A stretch of 64,000 nucleotides of DNA from VRUE01 sp963703175. Its GTDB lineage: Bacteria > Actinomycetota > Thermoleophilia > Solirubrobacterales > 70-9. The notes beneath the pieces are model-generated. The model made no database searches. It saw only the letters and a program-made list of their open reading frames with translations, and was not told where the DNA came from. The position numbers were made by a program, and so were the translations under genes. Of this stretch, positions 16,424 through 24,985 are shown in pieces; position 1 is the stretch's first letter; each line of letters starts with the position of its first letter. The stretch covers positions 2,170,001 to 2,234,000 of the forward strand of contig OY969794.1 in assembly GCA_963703175.1 (NCBI GenBank), given 5' to 3'.

Positions 16424-17851
16424 TTGACCCTGGTGTATTCACACGAAGGTCGCCTACCAAACAGCACACTCGCTCAGTTTCTCGAGGCTCTGCTTCGAAA
16501 TCCGAAGGGGTTGACGCGGCAAGCGCTAGCAAGCGAAGTCGGCTTGCCGCCGAGCACCGTGACTGCCTTGCTTCGCGGTGAGCACGGGCGCGAACTGAGT
16601 GGGCTCGTCGCCGAGGTGAAAGCTGACCGCGCGGCTCCGGGAGGTGGGCCCAAGCCGAAGATTCTCCGTCTGCGCAAAGGCATCTGTATCGCTGGGGTTG
16701 AGATCGGCCACGGGCACGTACGGATCGGGGTCGCCGGACTCGATGGCCGGCTGCTCCCGGCTCCCGACGATAAGGACGGCCTTTACTACTCACAGTCGGC
16801 TCGGCCGGTCTTTCGTGAACGCGTCAAAACGCTCAACTGGATTGCCGGCGAGCCAGGCGGCGAACCTGGGGCCCTACCGCAGCGCCTCCAAGCCGTGTTC
16901 CACGATTGGGATCCGGAGTCAGAGGATGCACTGGCAAAGCCGCTCGTGCTTGCTGTTGGGGTTTCGGTTGCGGGTTCTGTCGATCCCACGAACGGCCGTC
17001 TGCTTTGCGCCCGGTCGATCGCGCCCAGATCGCCAGAGGAGGCGAATATTGCCTGTGGTGACTGGGATGGCGAGAGCGCTGGAACCGGCTTGCGGGATCG
17101 CCTGCAGCGCGGCGACCAGTCGGATCTCCTCGGCTGGACTGCTTCGCGCTTTCGCAGCATAGGTGCGGCGAACCTCTGTGCTCAAGCAGAGCTCCACGAT
17201 GGGGAGCTGAAGGAGATCGACGATGCCATTTTCGTCAAGTGGACCGGCGAGGTTAGTGCGGCCGTCGTGATCCGCGGCTCGGTTTACACCGGCTCGCGCG
17301 GGCTTGCGGGGGGCTTGCCCCCGCGACCGCATCGCGAAGAGGCAGCCGACCTCGAATTGGGTCGTACGCAGGGGGAGCCACTCAGCGTGGCGGCCGGCAT
17401 CCGCCGGCTTACGACGACGATTCGAGATGAGCTCCAACTCCGCCCGCTCCGTGACGGCGAGCTCCTACGCGACTACTTCCGCTCCGAAATCCTTCCCCTA
17501 GCGCATGGCGAAAAAGGCAGCAAGGATGAAATCGCCACGGCCAAGGGTGAGCTTGAACGGGCCGCCAAACTCCTCGGCGAGGCCCTCGCCCCGACCATCG
17601 ACATGCTGAATCCGGCTCGTGTTGTGATCGGAGGCGGTGCGTTTGAGCCGCGCGACTGGCCGATCGTCGCCGAGCACCTGCTGGAGGGAATCCGCGCCAA
17701 CATCGTCGCTCCCGGCGAGACTCCACGGGTGGAGTTGGCGTTCCACACCGACCACCCGGCCCTACACGGCGCGGTCATTTCGCGCCTTGATACCGAGAAG
17801 CTCGTCCTCGGCTTGCTCAAGGCCTCTGAGGCACTCGCCCCGGTTCCGTAG
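16424..17851 (+). CDS. ROK-like transcriptional regulator with N-terminal winged helix
   Basis: A 475-aa protein. Residues 15-65 form a helix-turn-helix (LTRQALASEVGLPPSTVTALL) followed by a Gly/Pro linker (RAAPGGGPKPKILRL), as in NagC/XylR-type ROK regulators. The rest is an ASKHA-fold sugar-binding part: IAGVEIGHGHVRIGVAGLDG, LAVGVSVAGSVD, AAVVIRGSVYTGSRGLAG, and NPARVVIGGG. The ROK zinc motif (GxxCxCGxxGCxE) is missing; the corresponding stretch reads LPPRPHREEAADLE. It may therefore have lost metal binding. TTG 16424 is the outermost start; GTG at 16433 is close by. The controlled sugar pathway is not visible nearby. Confidence 0.75.
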   Translation: MTLVYSHEGRLPNSTLAQFLEALLRNPKGLTRQALASEVGLPPSTVTALLRGEHGRELSGLVAEVKADRAAPGGGPKPKILRLRKGICIAGVEIGHGHVRIGVAGLDGRLLPAPDDKDGLYYSQSARPVFRERVKTLNWIAGEPGGEPGALPQRLQAVFHDWDPESEDALAKPLVLAVGVSVAGSVDPTNGRLLCARSIAPRSPEEANIACGDWDGESAGTGLRDRLQRGDQSDLLGWTASRFRSIGAANLCAQAELHDGELKEIDDAIFVKWTGEVSAAVVIRGSVYTGSRGLAGGLPPRPHREEAADLELGRTQGEPLSVAAGIRRLTTTIRDELQLRPLRDGELLRDYFRSEILPLAHGEKGSKDEIATAKGELERAAKLLGEALAPTIDMLNPARVVIGGGAFEPRDWPIVAEHLLEGIRANIVAPGETPRVELAFHTDHPALHGAVISRLDTEKLVLGLLKASEALAPVP

Positions 17852-17986
17852 AGACACCTACTGCTCTAGCTCAGGAAAGCCCGGACGAGGAGGGTGCACT
17901 GCGCATGCCACTCGGTCGTCGCTCAACCCAGTTTCGTGGCAAAAGGCACGTTCCTTGTGTATCTAGCGTAACTCCGGTGTTTATTC

Positions 17987-18016
17987 TTGACAAACTCTTG
18001 AAAGGGTTACTACCCT
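17987..18016 (+). promoter_or_regulatory. Sigma-70-type promoter of the GTPase cassette
   Basis: TTGACA at 17987-17992 and TACCCT at 18011-18016 are separated by 18 bases. A strong ribosome binding site (GGGAGGGG) lies directly before ATG 18051. The predicted leader is only about 30 bases. This is one of the few near-consensus promoters in the window and gives the downstream cassette its own transcription start. Confidence 0.55.
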
Positions 18017-18050
18017 AGTTAGGCTTACTGCAGACAACCAGGGAGGGGCC

Positions 18051-18143
18051 ATGACTAGCCGTGGAATCAGCACTTTCGCCTGTAAGTTCGTTGCCCGCGA
18101 TTCCACCACGGGAGCGCAGGGTTCAGATCGGGGTGCGCGATGA
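18051..18143 (+). CDS. 30-aa peptide at the head of the GTPase cassette
   Basis: ATG 18051 follows the strong GGGAGGGG site at two bases from its end, and the frame closes with a TGA at 18141-18143 that overlaps the ATG of the membrane-protein gene (ATGA). The product starts MTSRGISTFACKF, has one Cys, a basic end and no membrane helix. It may be a leader whose translation drives the next gene, or a small functional subunit. The promoter, ribosome site and overlap all support translation. No family recognised. Confidence 0.5.
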   Translation: MTSRGISTFACKFVARDSTTGAQGSDRGAR

Positions 18144-18892
18144 GCACCGTCTTGAGTCTGGCTGTAGGCATCTGCTTCGCCTGGTCGGTGATCCTCTTCT
18201 TCTCCGCGGTGTTCATGCGCGAACGCGAGCAGGAGGGTGGCTTCGGCTGGGCCCTGGCCGGAGCCGGGTTGTTCCTGATCGTCTTCGCGGACCGTTTGCC
18301 GGGACAGCCGATGGAGTTACGGGAAGTGCTCACCGTCCTGCCGTGGGTGTCGGACGGGAGCCAGCTCTTCGCGTCATCGCTATTCGCCCTGCTGGTTCTC
18401 TTCGCGGTTTACGTCTTTCGACTCGCGGTCTTCTATCAGCTCTTTCTGCGCGATCCCGAGGGAGTTGCCGAGGACAGCAACGAGGATCGTGCCAACGATC
18501 GCGTCGCGCCGCCGTTGAGCTACTTCTGTTTTGCGATCTGCGTGGTCAGCCTTCTCCAGCCGCTGTACGGGTTGGAACCCATCGCCACGACTCTGGTCTG
18601 CCTCGGTCTGGTTGCCGGTTACTACTGGGGAATCCTGCCCAGGCTGCTTCGCTCCCTCTGGGACCTGGGGAGGATCTTGAAGGCGGTGGCTGTACCGGTG
18701 CGCCGCGCGATCAGGAGGCTGGTCTTGCGAGGTGTGGTCCTGATCTCCCTGGCCGAGGAGTACCGCCGTGGAGAAGCGGCGAGCGGGCTGGGGAACTGGG
18801 TCAAGGAATTTGAAAAGAAGCTGCGGGAGCAGGAGGCGCGGGTTCGCGCCGCCGACGACGACCTGATCGCCAAGGCGGCGCACGGGAAATGA
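18140..18892 (+). CDS. Multi-pass membrane protein of GTPase conflict-type cassette
   Basis: A 250-aa protein with about five membrane helices (residues 3-25, 36-52, 75-98, 126-146, 150-170). A long amphipathic, charged C-terminal tail follows (AEEYRRGEAASG... KKLREQEARVRAADDDL), probably a cytoplasmic coiled coil. Start ATG overlaps the upstream peptide stop, and its own TGA overlaps the next gene start as ATGA, so it is part of a tightly coupled set. Likely role: membrane anchor or effector of the GTPase module (inference from context only). Confidence 0.75.
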   Translation: MSTVLSLAVGICFAWSVILFFSAVFMREREQEGGFGWALAGAGLFLIVFADRLPGQPMELREVLTVLPWVSDGSQLFASSLFALLVLFAVYVFRLAVFYQLFLRDPEGVAEDSNEDRANDRVAPPLSYFCFAICVVSLLQPLYGLEPIATTLVCLGLVAGYYWGILPRLLRSLWDLGRILKAVAVPVRRAIRRLVLRGVVLISLAEEYRRGEAASGLGNWVKEFEKKLREQEARVRAADDDLIAKAAHGK

Positions 18893-20127
18893 CGGCACCA
18901 TCGAATGGCTCGAAAGGACGTGTGCAAGTGAGCAACGAAATCATCTGCGCGGAGTGCCCCGCCGTATACAGGGCGGACCAGATCAAGGCCTTTGTGGGCG
19001 AGGAGGAGGTCACTACCCTCGCCGGCATTCAGCCCAATGGCGCTGCTGTGAAGCCGTCGCGATCGGGGAGGTTCTTGCGGGCGGCGCTCGGCGGTGGACC
19101 GAAGGCGCCAGCCAAATCCCAGCCCAATTTGGAAGGCCTTGGTCGTTTCCGCAACTTCGTCTTCTTTTGTCCTGAAGGGCATGAGGTGGATGGGAACGCC
19201 GGGACGCAATTTGGCATCGCCGTCCTCGGGGCAAGCGGGGCATCGAAGAGCCACTGGTTGCCGGCGATAGTGCGCGAGATGCTCGATATGAGCGCGCTTC
19301 GCAAGGCCGGCGTCACCTTGAAAGATGCCCTGTACCAGAACCCGCAGCTGACCCGCAACGTACGCGAGGTCTTCCGCAAGGGTCGACGCCTTCCCCCAAC
19401 GCCTTCGGGGAGGATGCTCGGTCCGTACGGATACAAACTGACGGCACGCTCCCTCGACGACAGCTCCACCGAGGAGCAGTACTCGATGTTGCTGTACGAC
19501 ATCGCCGGGGAGGATCTAAGCGGGATCACTCGGATCGTCGAACAGGCTCGCTTCATCATCCTCAGCAAAGCCCTGGTGGTCCTGATCGACCCGGTGGATT
19601 TCTTGCCCACCCAGTTCGACGTCGGGCCGGACAACGCCCGGACGAGGCTGGACGCTGCCCGCGACGTGCGTGGCGGCATCCAGGTGATTGCCGACACGCT
19701 CGCGGGGGTCTGGGAAGTTCCGTCCTCCAGGGATTTGAATATCCCGATCTGCTTTGCGCTGGCGAAGGCCGATGCGATCGAGTGGACTGGTGGGTTCGAC
19801 TGGACGGGGCAGACCCAGGCGGTGGTCTCGGCCGCCGCTGGCGGCGGCAGCTTGCACGAGGCGCTCATGACTTCCTCCAGCGAAACGCGCGAGGCGTTCA
19901 TCGACCTGGGCGGTGAGCTGGTGGTCGACGAGATCGAGGACTGCTTTCGCGCCGACACGGTTCGCTACGTGGCGGCGTCGGCAACCTCGACGATGCCGAT
20001 CGAGCACCCGGAGCCCGGCGAGCGAGAGTGGATGGAGGACCCAGAGCCCAACGGTGTGGCGCTCAGCGTCCTTCAGGTCCTCGACGGCGCCGGCGTGCTG
20101 GCGGAACCAGTCGCCGTTAGCGCGTAA
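18889..20127 (+). CDS. Zinc-ribbon/double-GTPase-like protein (DO-GTPase2-like)
   Basis: A 412-aa protein. The N-terminus has zinc-ribbon half-sites: Cys20 and Cys23 (CAEC), then Cys94 and His98 (CPEGH), split by a basic linker. A GTPase-like domain follows: P-loop GASGASKS at 114-121, where Ser replaces the usual Gly before Lys; switch motif DIAGED (Asp204-Gly207); and AKAD at 292-295 in place of NKxD. The layout and the GAP1-like neighbour match the double-GTPase proteins of predicted NTP-dependent conflict systems (Aravind-group comparative work). A GTG at 18928 after AAAGGA is an alternative start; ATG 18889 is preferred for its ATGA overlap. Confidence 0.72.
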   Translation: MTAPSNGSKGRVQVSNEIICAECPAVYRADQIKAFVGEEEVTTLAGIQPNGAAVKPSRSGRFLRAALGGGPKAPAKSQPNLEGLGRFRNFVFFCPEGHEVDGNAGTQFGIAVLGASGASKSHWLPAIVREMLDMSALRKAGVTLKDALYQNPQLTRNVREVFRKGRRLPPTPSGRMLGPYGYKLTARSLDDSSTEEQYSMLLYDIAGEDLSGITRIVEQARFIILSKALVVLIDPVDFLPTQFDVGPDNARTRLDAARDVRGGIQVIADTLAGVWEVPSSRDLNIPICFALAKADAIEWTGGFDWTGQTQAVVSAAAGGGSLHEALMTSSSETREAFIDLGGELVVDEIEDCFRADTVRYVAASATSTMPIEHPEPGEREWMEDPEPNGVALSVLQVLDGAGVLAEPVAVSA

Positions 20128-21755
20128 TGCGCGGCCCTGTCATCGCTCCTGGGCACGTGGAGCAGGCCATCTACACCTGGTCCAAGCACAATCTCACCAA
20201 TGGCAAAGGCCAGGGCATCACCGAGGTGAGCCCTGGCCTTCGCAACGCGATTTCCTGGCTTGGCTCGCTGGATCTGCATCGCTTCCGGGCATTTCCCGAG
20301 GGAACGATGAGCGAATCGGACGGATATGAAGGCTGGAAAGATCTGGTGACGGTCGGCGCCTTGCCGGTGGGCGATCTTACGGTCGTCTACCGAAAGATCT
20401 CCAGCGCGGGCAAGGACGGGGTGGGGCGCAACCGATTCGTCACCCACATGCTGGTCGCCAACGCGAATGAGGTGGACTTGTCGAGCATCGCCGCGGATGA
20501 TCCTCGCTGGCTCACCGCCGAGGAATGCCCGCTCGACAAGCCGCCAAAGCTGGACACCTTGAAGATCGACGAGTTGACCCCACGGCGGGCCGCGCATGCC
20601 TGCCCCAACTTCGATAGCGGTGCTCGTGAGCTGTTCGAGCGGGTGACCGCGAGTCCGGGGGAGCTGCGTCAGGCCGGCAAGGCCAAGCCGTTGGAATTGA
20701 CCTCGGCCCTGCTGGCGGCTATCCCCACCGCGCTGTGGCCTCGCATCGATCTCACTTGGTGGGTGGGGGACGAGGGGCCTGTGTACCGGTTCGTCCTGGT
20801 GGAGGAGGGAGCGCGGTTGGATTTCGACACCGCTGACAGGGTCAGGCGAGCCGGGCTGTTGGGCTGCACCCTCCATTCCTTCGTAGACGAAATCTGGGCA
20901 GGTCTTGGGCCGGGCGATCGCACCTGGGAGGGATTCGCGGCTGCCTTTGTGGCCCCTCGCGGGTCGGTGAGCAAGCCAACCGATGCCACTCGGGTAACCG
21001 ATCGTGCAGTGCCCTCGGCGGACGGCTTCTCACCCCGGCGCCAGCTCGCGGCGGCGATCGCCGCCGCGATAGGCGCGCAGAGCTGGGACGAAGTGCGCCT
21101 CTTGACCGATCGTCAGGTTTCACCCGCGTTGGGCGCGATCGAATCTCTTCCCCAGCCGCACCGTGGATGGCTCGCCACGCTAACTCCCGGTGAGCTGCGC
21201 GCAATCTTCGCCGGCATCGAAAACAGGTCGGGGTTCGGACGCGCCCTGCGCTTCTTGGCGGCCACCGGCGAGACTGACGAAGCACTCGCTCAAGCATGGA
21301 ACGAGACTGGGGTCGCGGCGTTCGGTTTGGCCCTTCTGAACACCGATCAGCCGGGAAACTGGGCTGTGCCGAGGGAAGTTGACGCCGCTCAGCTCGAGAA
21401 GCTGGTCATGTACCTGCTCGGAAGCGACCGTGGTCTGGATCAGATTGGCCTGCTTCTCCGCGAGGGCTTTGCGGCAACCCAAGAGGCGCGTCGCAGCATC
21501 ATCGAAGCCCTAGTTGCCGCCAAGGCAACTCCCAGATCCATATTCACCAACGTGTTACCGCGCGCCGAGCTCCCGCCCGCTGATCTATTCGAGTTTGTCC
21601 GCGAGTACCCCGAGATGTTCGGCGAAGGTTTCAAGATCCTGCCCGAGTTCGTTGACGCGATCAGTCAGGGACTCCCGTCGCGACGCCGTTTCAGTTGGTG
21701 GATTCCGTTCCTCAAAGGCGTTGATGGCGGAGGCGACCAGCCGGTCTCTGTCTGA
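20127..21755 (+). CDS. GTPase-associated protein 1 (GAP1)-like
   Basis: A 542-aa soluble protein whose ATG overlaps the GTPase-gene stop (TAATG). The N-terminal 140 residues (AIYTWSKHNLTNGKGQGITE, NRFVTHMLVAN) match the N-terminal domain I know from GAP1-type partners of double GTPases. The middle and C-terminal parts are helical with no recognised catalytic motif. In the predicted systems GAP1 is thought to regulate or couple the GTPase to an effector; no biochemical role can be read here. It ends 43 bases before the alkyltransferase gene. Confidence 0.68.
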   Translation: MRGPVIAPGHVEQAIYTWSKHNLTNGKGQGITEVSPGLRNAISWLGSLDLHRFRAFPEGTMSESDGYEGWKDLVTVGALPVGDLTVVYRKISSAGKDGVGRNRFVTHMLVANANEVDLSSIAADDPRWLTAEECPLDKPPKLDTLKIDELTPRRAAHACPNFDSGARELFERVTASPGELRQAGKAKPLELTSALLAAIPTALWPRIDLTWWVGDEGPVYRFVLVEEGARLDFDTADRVRRAGLLGCTLHSFVDEIWAGLGPGDRTWEGFAAAFVAPRGSVSKPTDATRVTDRAVPSADGFSPRRQLAAAIAAAIGAQSWDEVRLLTDRQVSPALGAIESLPQPHRGWLATLTPGELRAIFAGIENRSGFGRALRFLAATGETDEALAQAWNETGVAAFGLALLNTDQPGNWAVPREVDAAQLEKLVMYLLGSDRGLDQIGLLLREGFAATQEARRSIIEALVAAKATPRSIFTNVLPRAELPPADLFEFVREYPEMFGEGFKILPEFVDAISQGLPSRRRFSWWIPFLKGVDGGGDQPVSV

Positions 21756-21798
21756 CCTCACAAAACCGTCCTCGCGGTCGTTTAGAAGATCAGGTGCA

Positions 21799-22350
21799 AT
21801 GAGCAAACTCGACCGAGCCACCGAATGGACCGTCTACGAGAGCCCGCTGGGTCCGTTGACGATCAGCGGCGGCCCGGATGGGATCAGCAGCGTCTACTTC
21901 CCCGGCCGCGCGCCTCGGGTCGACGGGGCGGCCCGGCGGCCGATGACGGAGGCGATCGGTCAGCTGGAGGAGTACTTCGCGGGAGAGCGGCAAGCCTTCG
22001 ACCTGGCCCTCTGCCTCAGCGGCTCTCCTCTTCAGAAGCTCGTCTGGGCTCGCCTCCGGCAGATTCCCTACGGCTCCACGATCAGCTACGGCGAGCTGGC
22101 GGGACAGATCGAAGAGGCCGTGTTTCCCGTGGGGCTCGAGCCCTACCAGCGCATTCGCGCCGCTGCCGCTGCGGTCGGTCAGACCCCGACGCCGATCCTG
22201 GTCCCGTGCCACAGGGTGATCGGCGCTGACGGTTCACTTACCGGCTACGGCGGCGGCCTGCCGCGGAAGCGAGCGCTGCTGAAACTCGAGGGCTGGAGCG
22301 GGCGACCGCAAGCCGCTCAGCTGCAGATGGCGGTTACCGTTGGCGAGTGA
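21799..22350 (+). CDS. ogt: Methylated-DNA--protein-cysteine methyltransferase
   Basis: A 183-aa suicide repair enzyme that moves the methyl group from O6-methylguanine in DNA to its own cysteine. The active site PCHRV places the acceptor at Cys137. The N-terminal part (SPLGPLTISGG, YFAGERQAFDL) is the usual ribonuclease-like fold, and LPRKRALLKLEG is the usual end. ATG 21799 is chosen since the frame upstream has no family sequence. The segment before the active site (VGQTPTPILVPCHRV) departs from the common NPIPIVVPCHRV form. The stop overlaps the VOC gene (GTGA). Confidence 0.9.
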   Translation: MSKLDRATEWTVYESPLGPLTISGGPDGISSVYFPGRAPRVDGAARRPMTEAIGQLEEYFAGERQAFDLALCLSGSPLQKLVWARLRQIPYGSTISYGELAGQIEEAVFPVGLEPYQRIRAAAAAVGQTPTPILVPCHRVIGADGSLTGYGGGLPRKRALLKLEGWSGRPQAAQLQMAVTVGE

Positions 22351-22988
22351 ATCCGACGCTCGATGAGCTGACGGTTGCCGACTCGCCTGACGTCTGGTCA
22401 GCGCTCGGGTTCGAGGTCGACGGCGACACTTGCGTCGTCGGTGACGTGCGGATACGACTGGCCGGGCCCAACGCGGGCAAGGGGTTATCCGGCTGGTCGC
22501 TGCGAGACATCGAGAGCACCGAGCTCGACGGGCTCTCGTCGACGCGATCCGATCGGCAGGCTCCGGACGAGGAACCGGTTCACCCCAACGGCGTCACCGC
22601 CCTCGACCACGTTGTCGCGATCACGCCGGCACTCGACCGGACGGTCGCGGTGCTGCAGGGCGCCGGTCTCGACCTGCGCCGCATCCGCGAGGAGCCGACG
22701 CCCGCCGGCGCTCCGCGACAGGCTTTCTTCCGCCTCGGGGAGACCATTCTCGAGGTCGTACAGGAGCCCCCCGAGGCGGTCGAGCGCGGCGGAGGCGACC
22801 GGCCCGCGTTCTTCTGGGGCCTCGCCCTCGTCGCCCCCGATCTGGAGGCGACCGTCGCCGGCCTAGGCGACCGAGTCAGCGAGGTCAGAGCGGCGGTCCA
22901 GCCGGGTCGCCACATCGCCACTCTTCGGCGCACCGCCGGCCTCTCGGTCCCGGTTGCGTTGATTACGCCGCCCCAGGCTCGCTCATAG
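22347..22988 (+). CDS. VOC (glyoxalase/bleomycin-resistance fold) protein
   Basis: A 213-aa protein made of two or more VOC beta-alpha-beta units. The clearest is TALDHVVAITPALDRTVAVL at about residue 84, ending with the strand-and-ligand pair ETILEVVQEP, where Glu would bind metal. The first unit (residues 1-45) is degenerate. GTG 22347 overlaps the ogt stop, so the pair is probably co-translated. Reaction unknown; the fold serves lyases, dioxygenases and binding proteins. Confidence 0.75.
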   Translation: MNPTLDELTVADSPDVWSALGFEVDGDTCVVGDVRIRLAGPNAGKGLSGWSLRDIESTELDGLSSTRSDRQAPDEEPVHPNGVTALDHVVAITPALDRTVAVLQGAGLDLRRIREEPTPAGAPRQAFFRLGETILEVVQEPPEAVERGGGDRPAFFWGLALVAPDLEATVAGLGDRVSEVRAAVQPGRHIATLRRTAGLSVPVALITPPQARS

Positions 22989-23009
22989 CGAGGGGCTTTC
23001 CGACCTAGG

Positions 23010-23492
23010 TCAGGCGATTGCGCCGATCAACTCGCGATCGATCTCGAGCAGGTAGGGCGCGACCATGCCCTCGTAGGCGGCCTTGCGCTCGGCGGGCAGA
23101 TCCTTCCAGCCGGTCACCGAGCCGCGACATATATCTGCGCCGCAAAGACAGCCGCCGGGAAAGTGCTCGATCGAGTAATTGCGCATCGCGTAGTCGAAAG
23201 TGATCTCTTCGCCCTTGGAAATCGACTCCCGAGCGACGAAGTCACACGCTCCGGTGTCGTTCAGCTCGACCCCGCAGTTTGGACTGCACGAGTGGTTGAC
23301 CTTGGGGCCGAGGCCGCCGTGCCGCGCCCATTTGGTGCGGCTCACCTGGGTGGCGTGCGAGTCGTTGCGGGCCACCTCGCCTTCGAGCACTCCGATCATC
23401 ACCGTCTCACCGACTTTGAAGCCACGGGTTGCGCGAACGCCACCGCCCTTGCCACCTGCGGGATTGCAAAGCTCATAGCCGACAGGATCCAA
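23010..23492 (-). CDS. SET-domain protein (possible protein lysine methyltransferase)
   Basis: A 160-aa protein with the SET core: GGGVRATRGFKVGE at the start, the SAM-binding motif NHSCSPNCG at residues 66-74, the active-site motif GEEITFDYA with Tyr101, and a Cys-rich post-SET tail (CLCGADICRG). All the key residues look intact, so it could be an active lysine methyltransferase using S-adenosylmethionine. Bacterial SET proteins are scattered and often thought to come from eukaryotes. The gene stands alone between convergent VOC and upstream glutamate decarboxylase. Substrate unknown. Confidence 0.85.
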   Translation of the reverse strand: MDPVGYELCNPAGGKGGGVRATRGFKVGETVMIGVLEGEVARNDSHATQVSRTKWARHGGLGPKVNHSCSPNCGVELNDTGACDFVARESISKGEEITFDYAMRNYSIEHFPGGCLCGADICRGSVTGWKDLPAERKAAYEGMVAPYLLEIDRELIGAIA

Positions 23493-23555
23493 GGGACCGC
23501 CTCTCAGTTGTTTGGACGCAGCGAAACTGCGCCCGACGACACTAGACCATCGCCG

Positions 23556-24929
23556 TCAGTACCCCGTGCCGGTCTTGACCTGCTTGCGCTCGGCGGGGTG
23601 GGCGCCACCCTTTTTCTCCAGCGTCGCGCAGGCGGTGGCGATGTCGGCCGAGAGGCGGTCGACCTGCTCACGGCTCAGCGTCTCCTTGACCAGCGCCCGC
23701 AGGACCTTCTCGTTTTCGGCGTTGGGGGGGAGGGTGTAGGCGGGGAGCATCCAGCCGCGCTCGGCGGAGAGCTGCCAGGAGAGGTCGAACTCGTCGTAGT
23801 TCTTCCCCTCCACGAGCTTGAAGGCGACCAGTGGCAGCTGCTCTTTGTCGGCGCCGATCAGCTCGAAGTCGCCGCAGGACTCGAGGTACTCGGCCAGCGC
23901 CCGGGCATTCTTCTCCATCGCTTCCATGATGTAGGTGTAGCCATGGCGCCCGAGGCGGACGAAGTTGTAGTACTGGGCGAGGACCATCGAGGCGCCGGTG
24001 GAGAAGTTGAGGGTGAAGGTCGCGTCTTTTTTGCCGAGGTAGTTCTCGTAAAAGACGAGGTCCTCGGCCAAGTCGCTCTTCTCGCGGAAGACGAGCCAGC
24101 CGATGCCGGGGTAGACGAGCCCGAACTTGTGCCCGGAGACGTTGATCGAGCGCACCTGCTCGAGCCGGAAGTCCCACTCGGAGTCGGGGTAGAGGAAAGG
24201 CCAGACGAAGCCGCCGCTGGCCGCGTCGACGTGCAGCGGCACGTCGAGTTCCTTCTCCTTCTTGAGGTCGACCAAAAGCTTGTTGATGCCGACGATGTCG
24301 TCGGCATGGCCGGTGAAGGTAGTGCCGAGTACGGCCGCGACCCCGATCGTGTTCTCGTCGATCAGCGACTCCACGTCCTCGGGGCCGATCGTGTACTTGC
24401 CTTCCTGTAACGGCACGATTCGCGGTTCGACGTCGAAGTAGCGGCAGAACTTCTCCCAGACGACGTGGACGTCGCCGCCGAAGATCAGGTTCGGCTTGTC
24501 GATCGGCAGCGAAGCGGCTTCGCGGCGCTCCTTCCATTTCCACTTGAGCGAGAGGGCGCCGAGCATGATCGCCTCTGAGGAGCCCTGGGTGCGGGCGCCG
24601 GTCGTCTCGCCGGGAGCGTGGTAGAGGTCGGCGAGCATGCGGATACAGCGCTGCTCGATCTCGGCCGAGATCGGATACTCAGCGTGGTCGATGAAGTTGC
24701 GGTAGAGGTTCTCGGCGATCAGACGCTGCGCCTCGGGCTCCATCCAGGTGGTGACGAAGGTCGCCAGGTTGCGGTTCGGGTCGCCCTCCAGGGCGAGTTC
24801 CTCATCGACCAGACGCATCGCGTCCAGGGCCGACATCCCACCGGTGGGAAAGTCGCCCGATGGGGCATCCTCGGTGAGGAAGCGATTTCCATAGAGCATG
24901 GCGGCGTCGTCAGGGCTGGGAGGCTTCAT
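23556..24929 (-). CDS. gadB: Glutamate decarboxylase
   Basis: The PLP enzyme converts glutamate to GABA and CO2, using up a proton, in the cytoplasm. The 457-aa product has the group II decarboxylase layout: TQGSSEAIMLG for phosphate contact, HVDAASGGFVWPF with Asp235, and SGHKFG with the PLP-binding Lys268. N-terminal SALDAMRLVDEELALEGDPNRN and C-terminal features follow the E. coli GadB plan. No GABA antiporter gene is adjacent. It is divergent from the formate dehydrogenase gene, with 56 bases between starts, so the two may share a control region. Confidence 0.93.
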   Translation of the reverse strand: MKPPSPDDAAMLYGNRFLTEDAPSGDFPTGGMSALDAMRLVDEELALEGDPNRNLATFVTTWMEPEAQRLIAENLYRNFIDHAEYPISAEIEQRCIRMLADLYHAPGETTGARTQGSSEAIMLGALSLKWKWKERREAASLPIDKPNLIFGGDVHVVWEKFCRYFDVEPRIVPLQEGKYTIGPEDVESLIDENTIGVAAVLGTTFTGHADDIVGINKLLVDLKKEKELDVPLHVDAASGGFVWPFLYPDSEWDFRLEQVRSINVSGHKFGLVYPGIGWLVFREKSDLAEDLVFYENYLGKKDATFTLNFSTGASMVLAQYYNFVRLGRHGYTYIMEAMEKNARALAEYLESCGDFELIGADKEQLPLVAFKLVEGKNYDEFDLSWQLSAERGWMLPAYTLPPNAENEKVLRALVKETLSREQVDRLSADIATACATLEKKGGAHPAERKQVKTGTGY

Positions 24930-24985
24930 GTGTCCACTCGATCCGGTTGGGGGATGGAGCTGGAGATACTAAGGTGGTCCAGCCG

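Noticed and set aside
23163..24410. Long forward reading frame (415 codons) opposite glutamate decarboxylase
   Set aside because: The reverse strand shows all gadB motifs; the forward frame is the usual GC-rich antisense shadow with Val/Gly/Glu-rich sequence and no family features.
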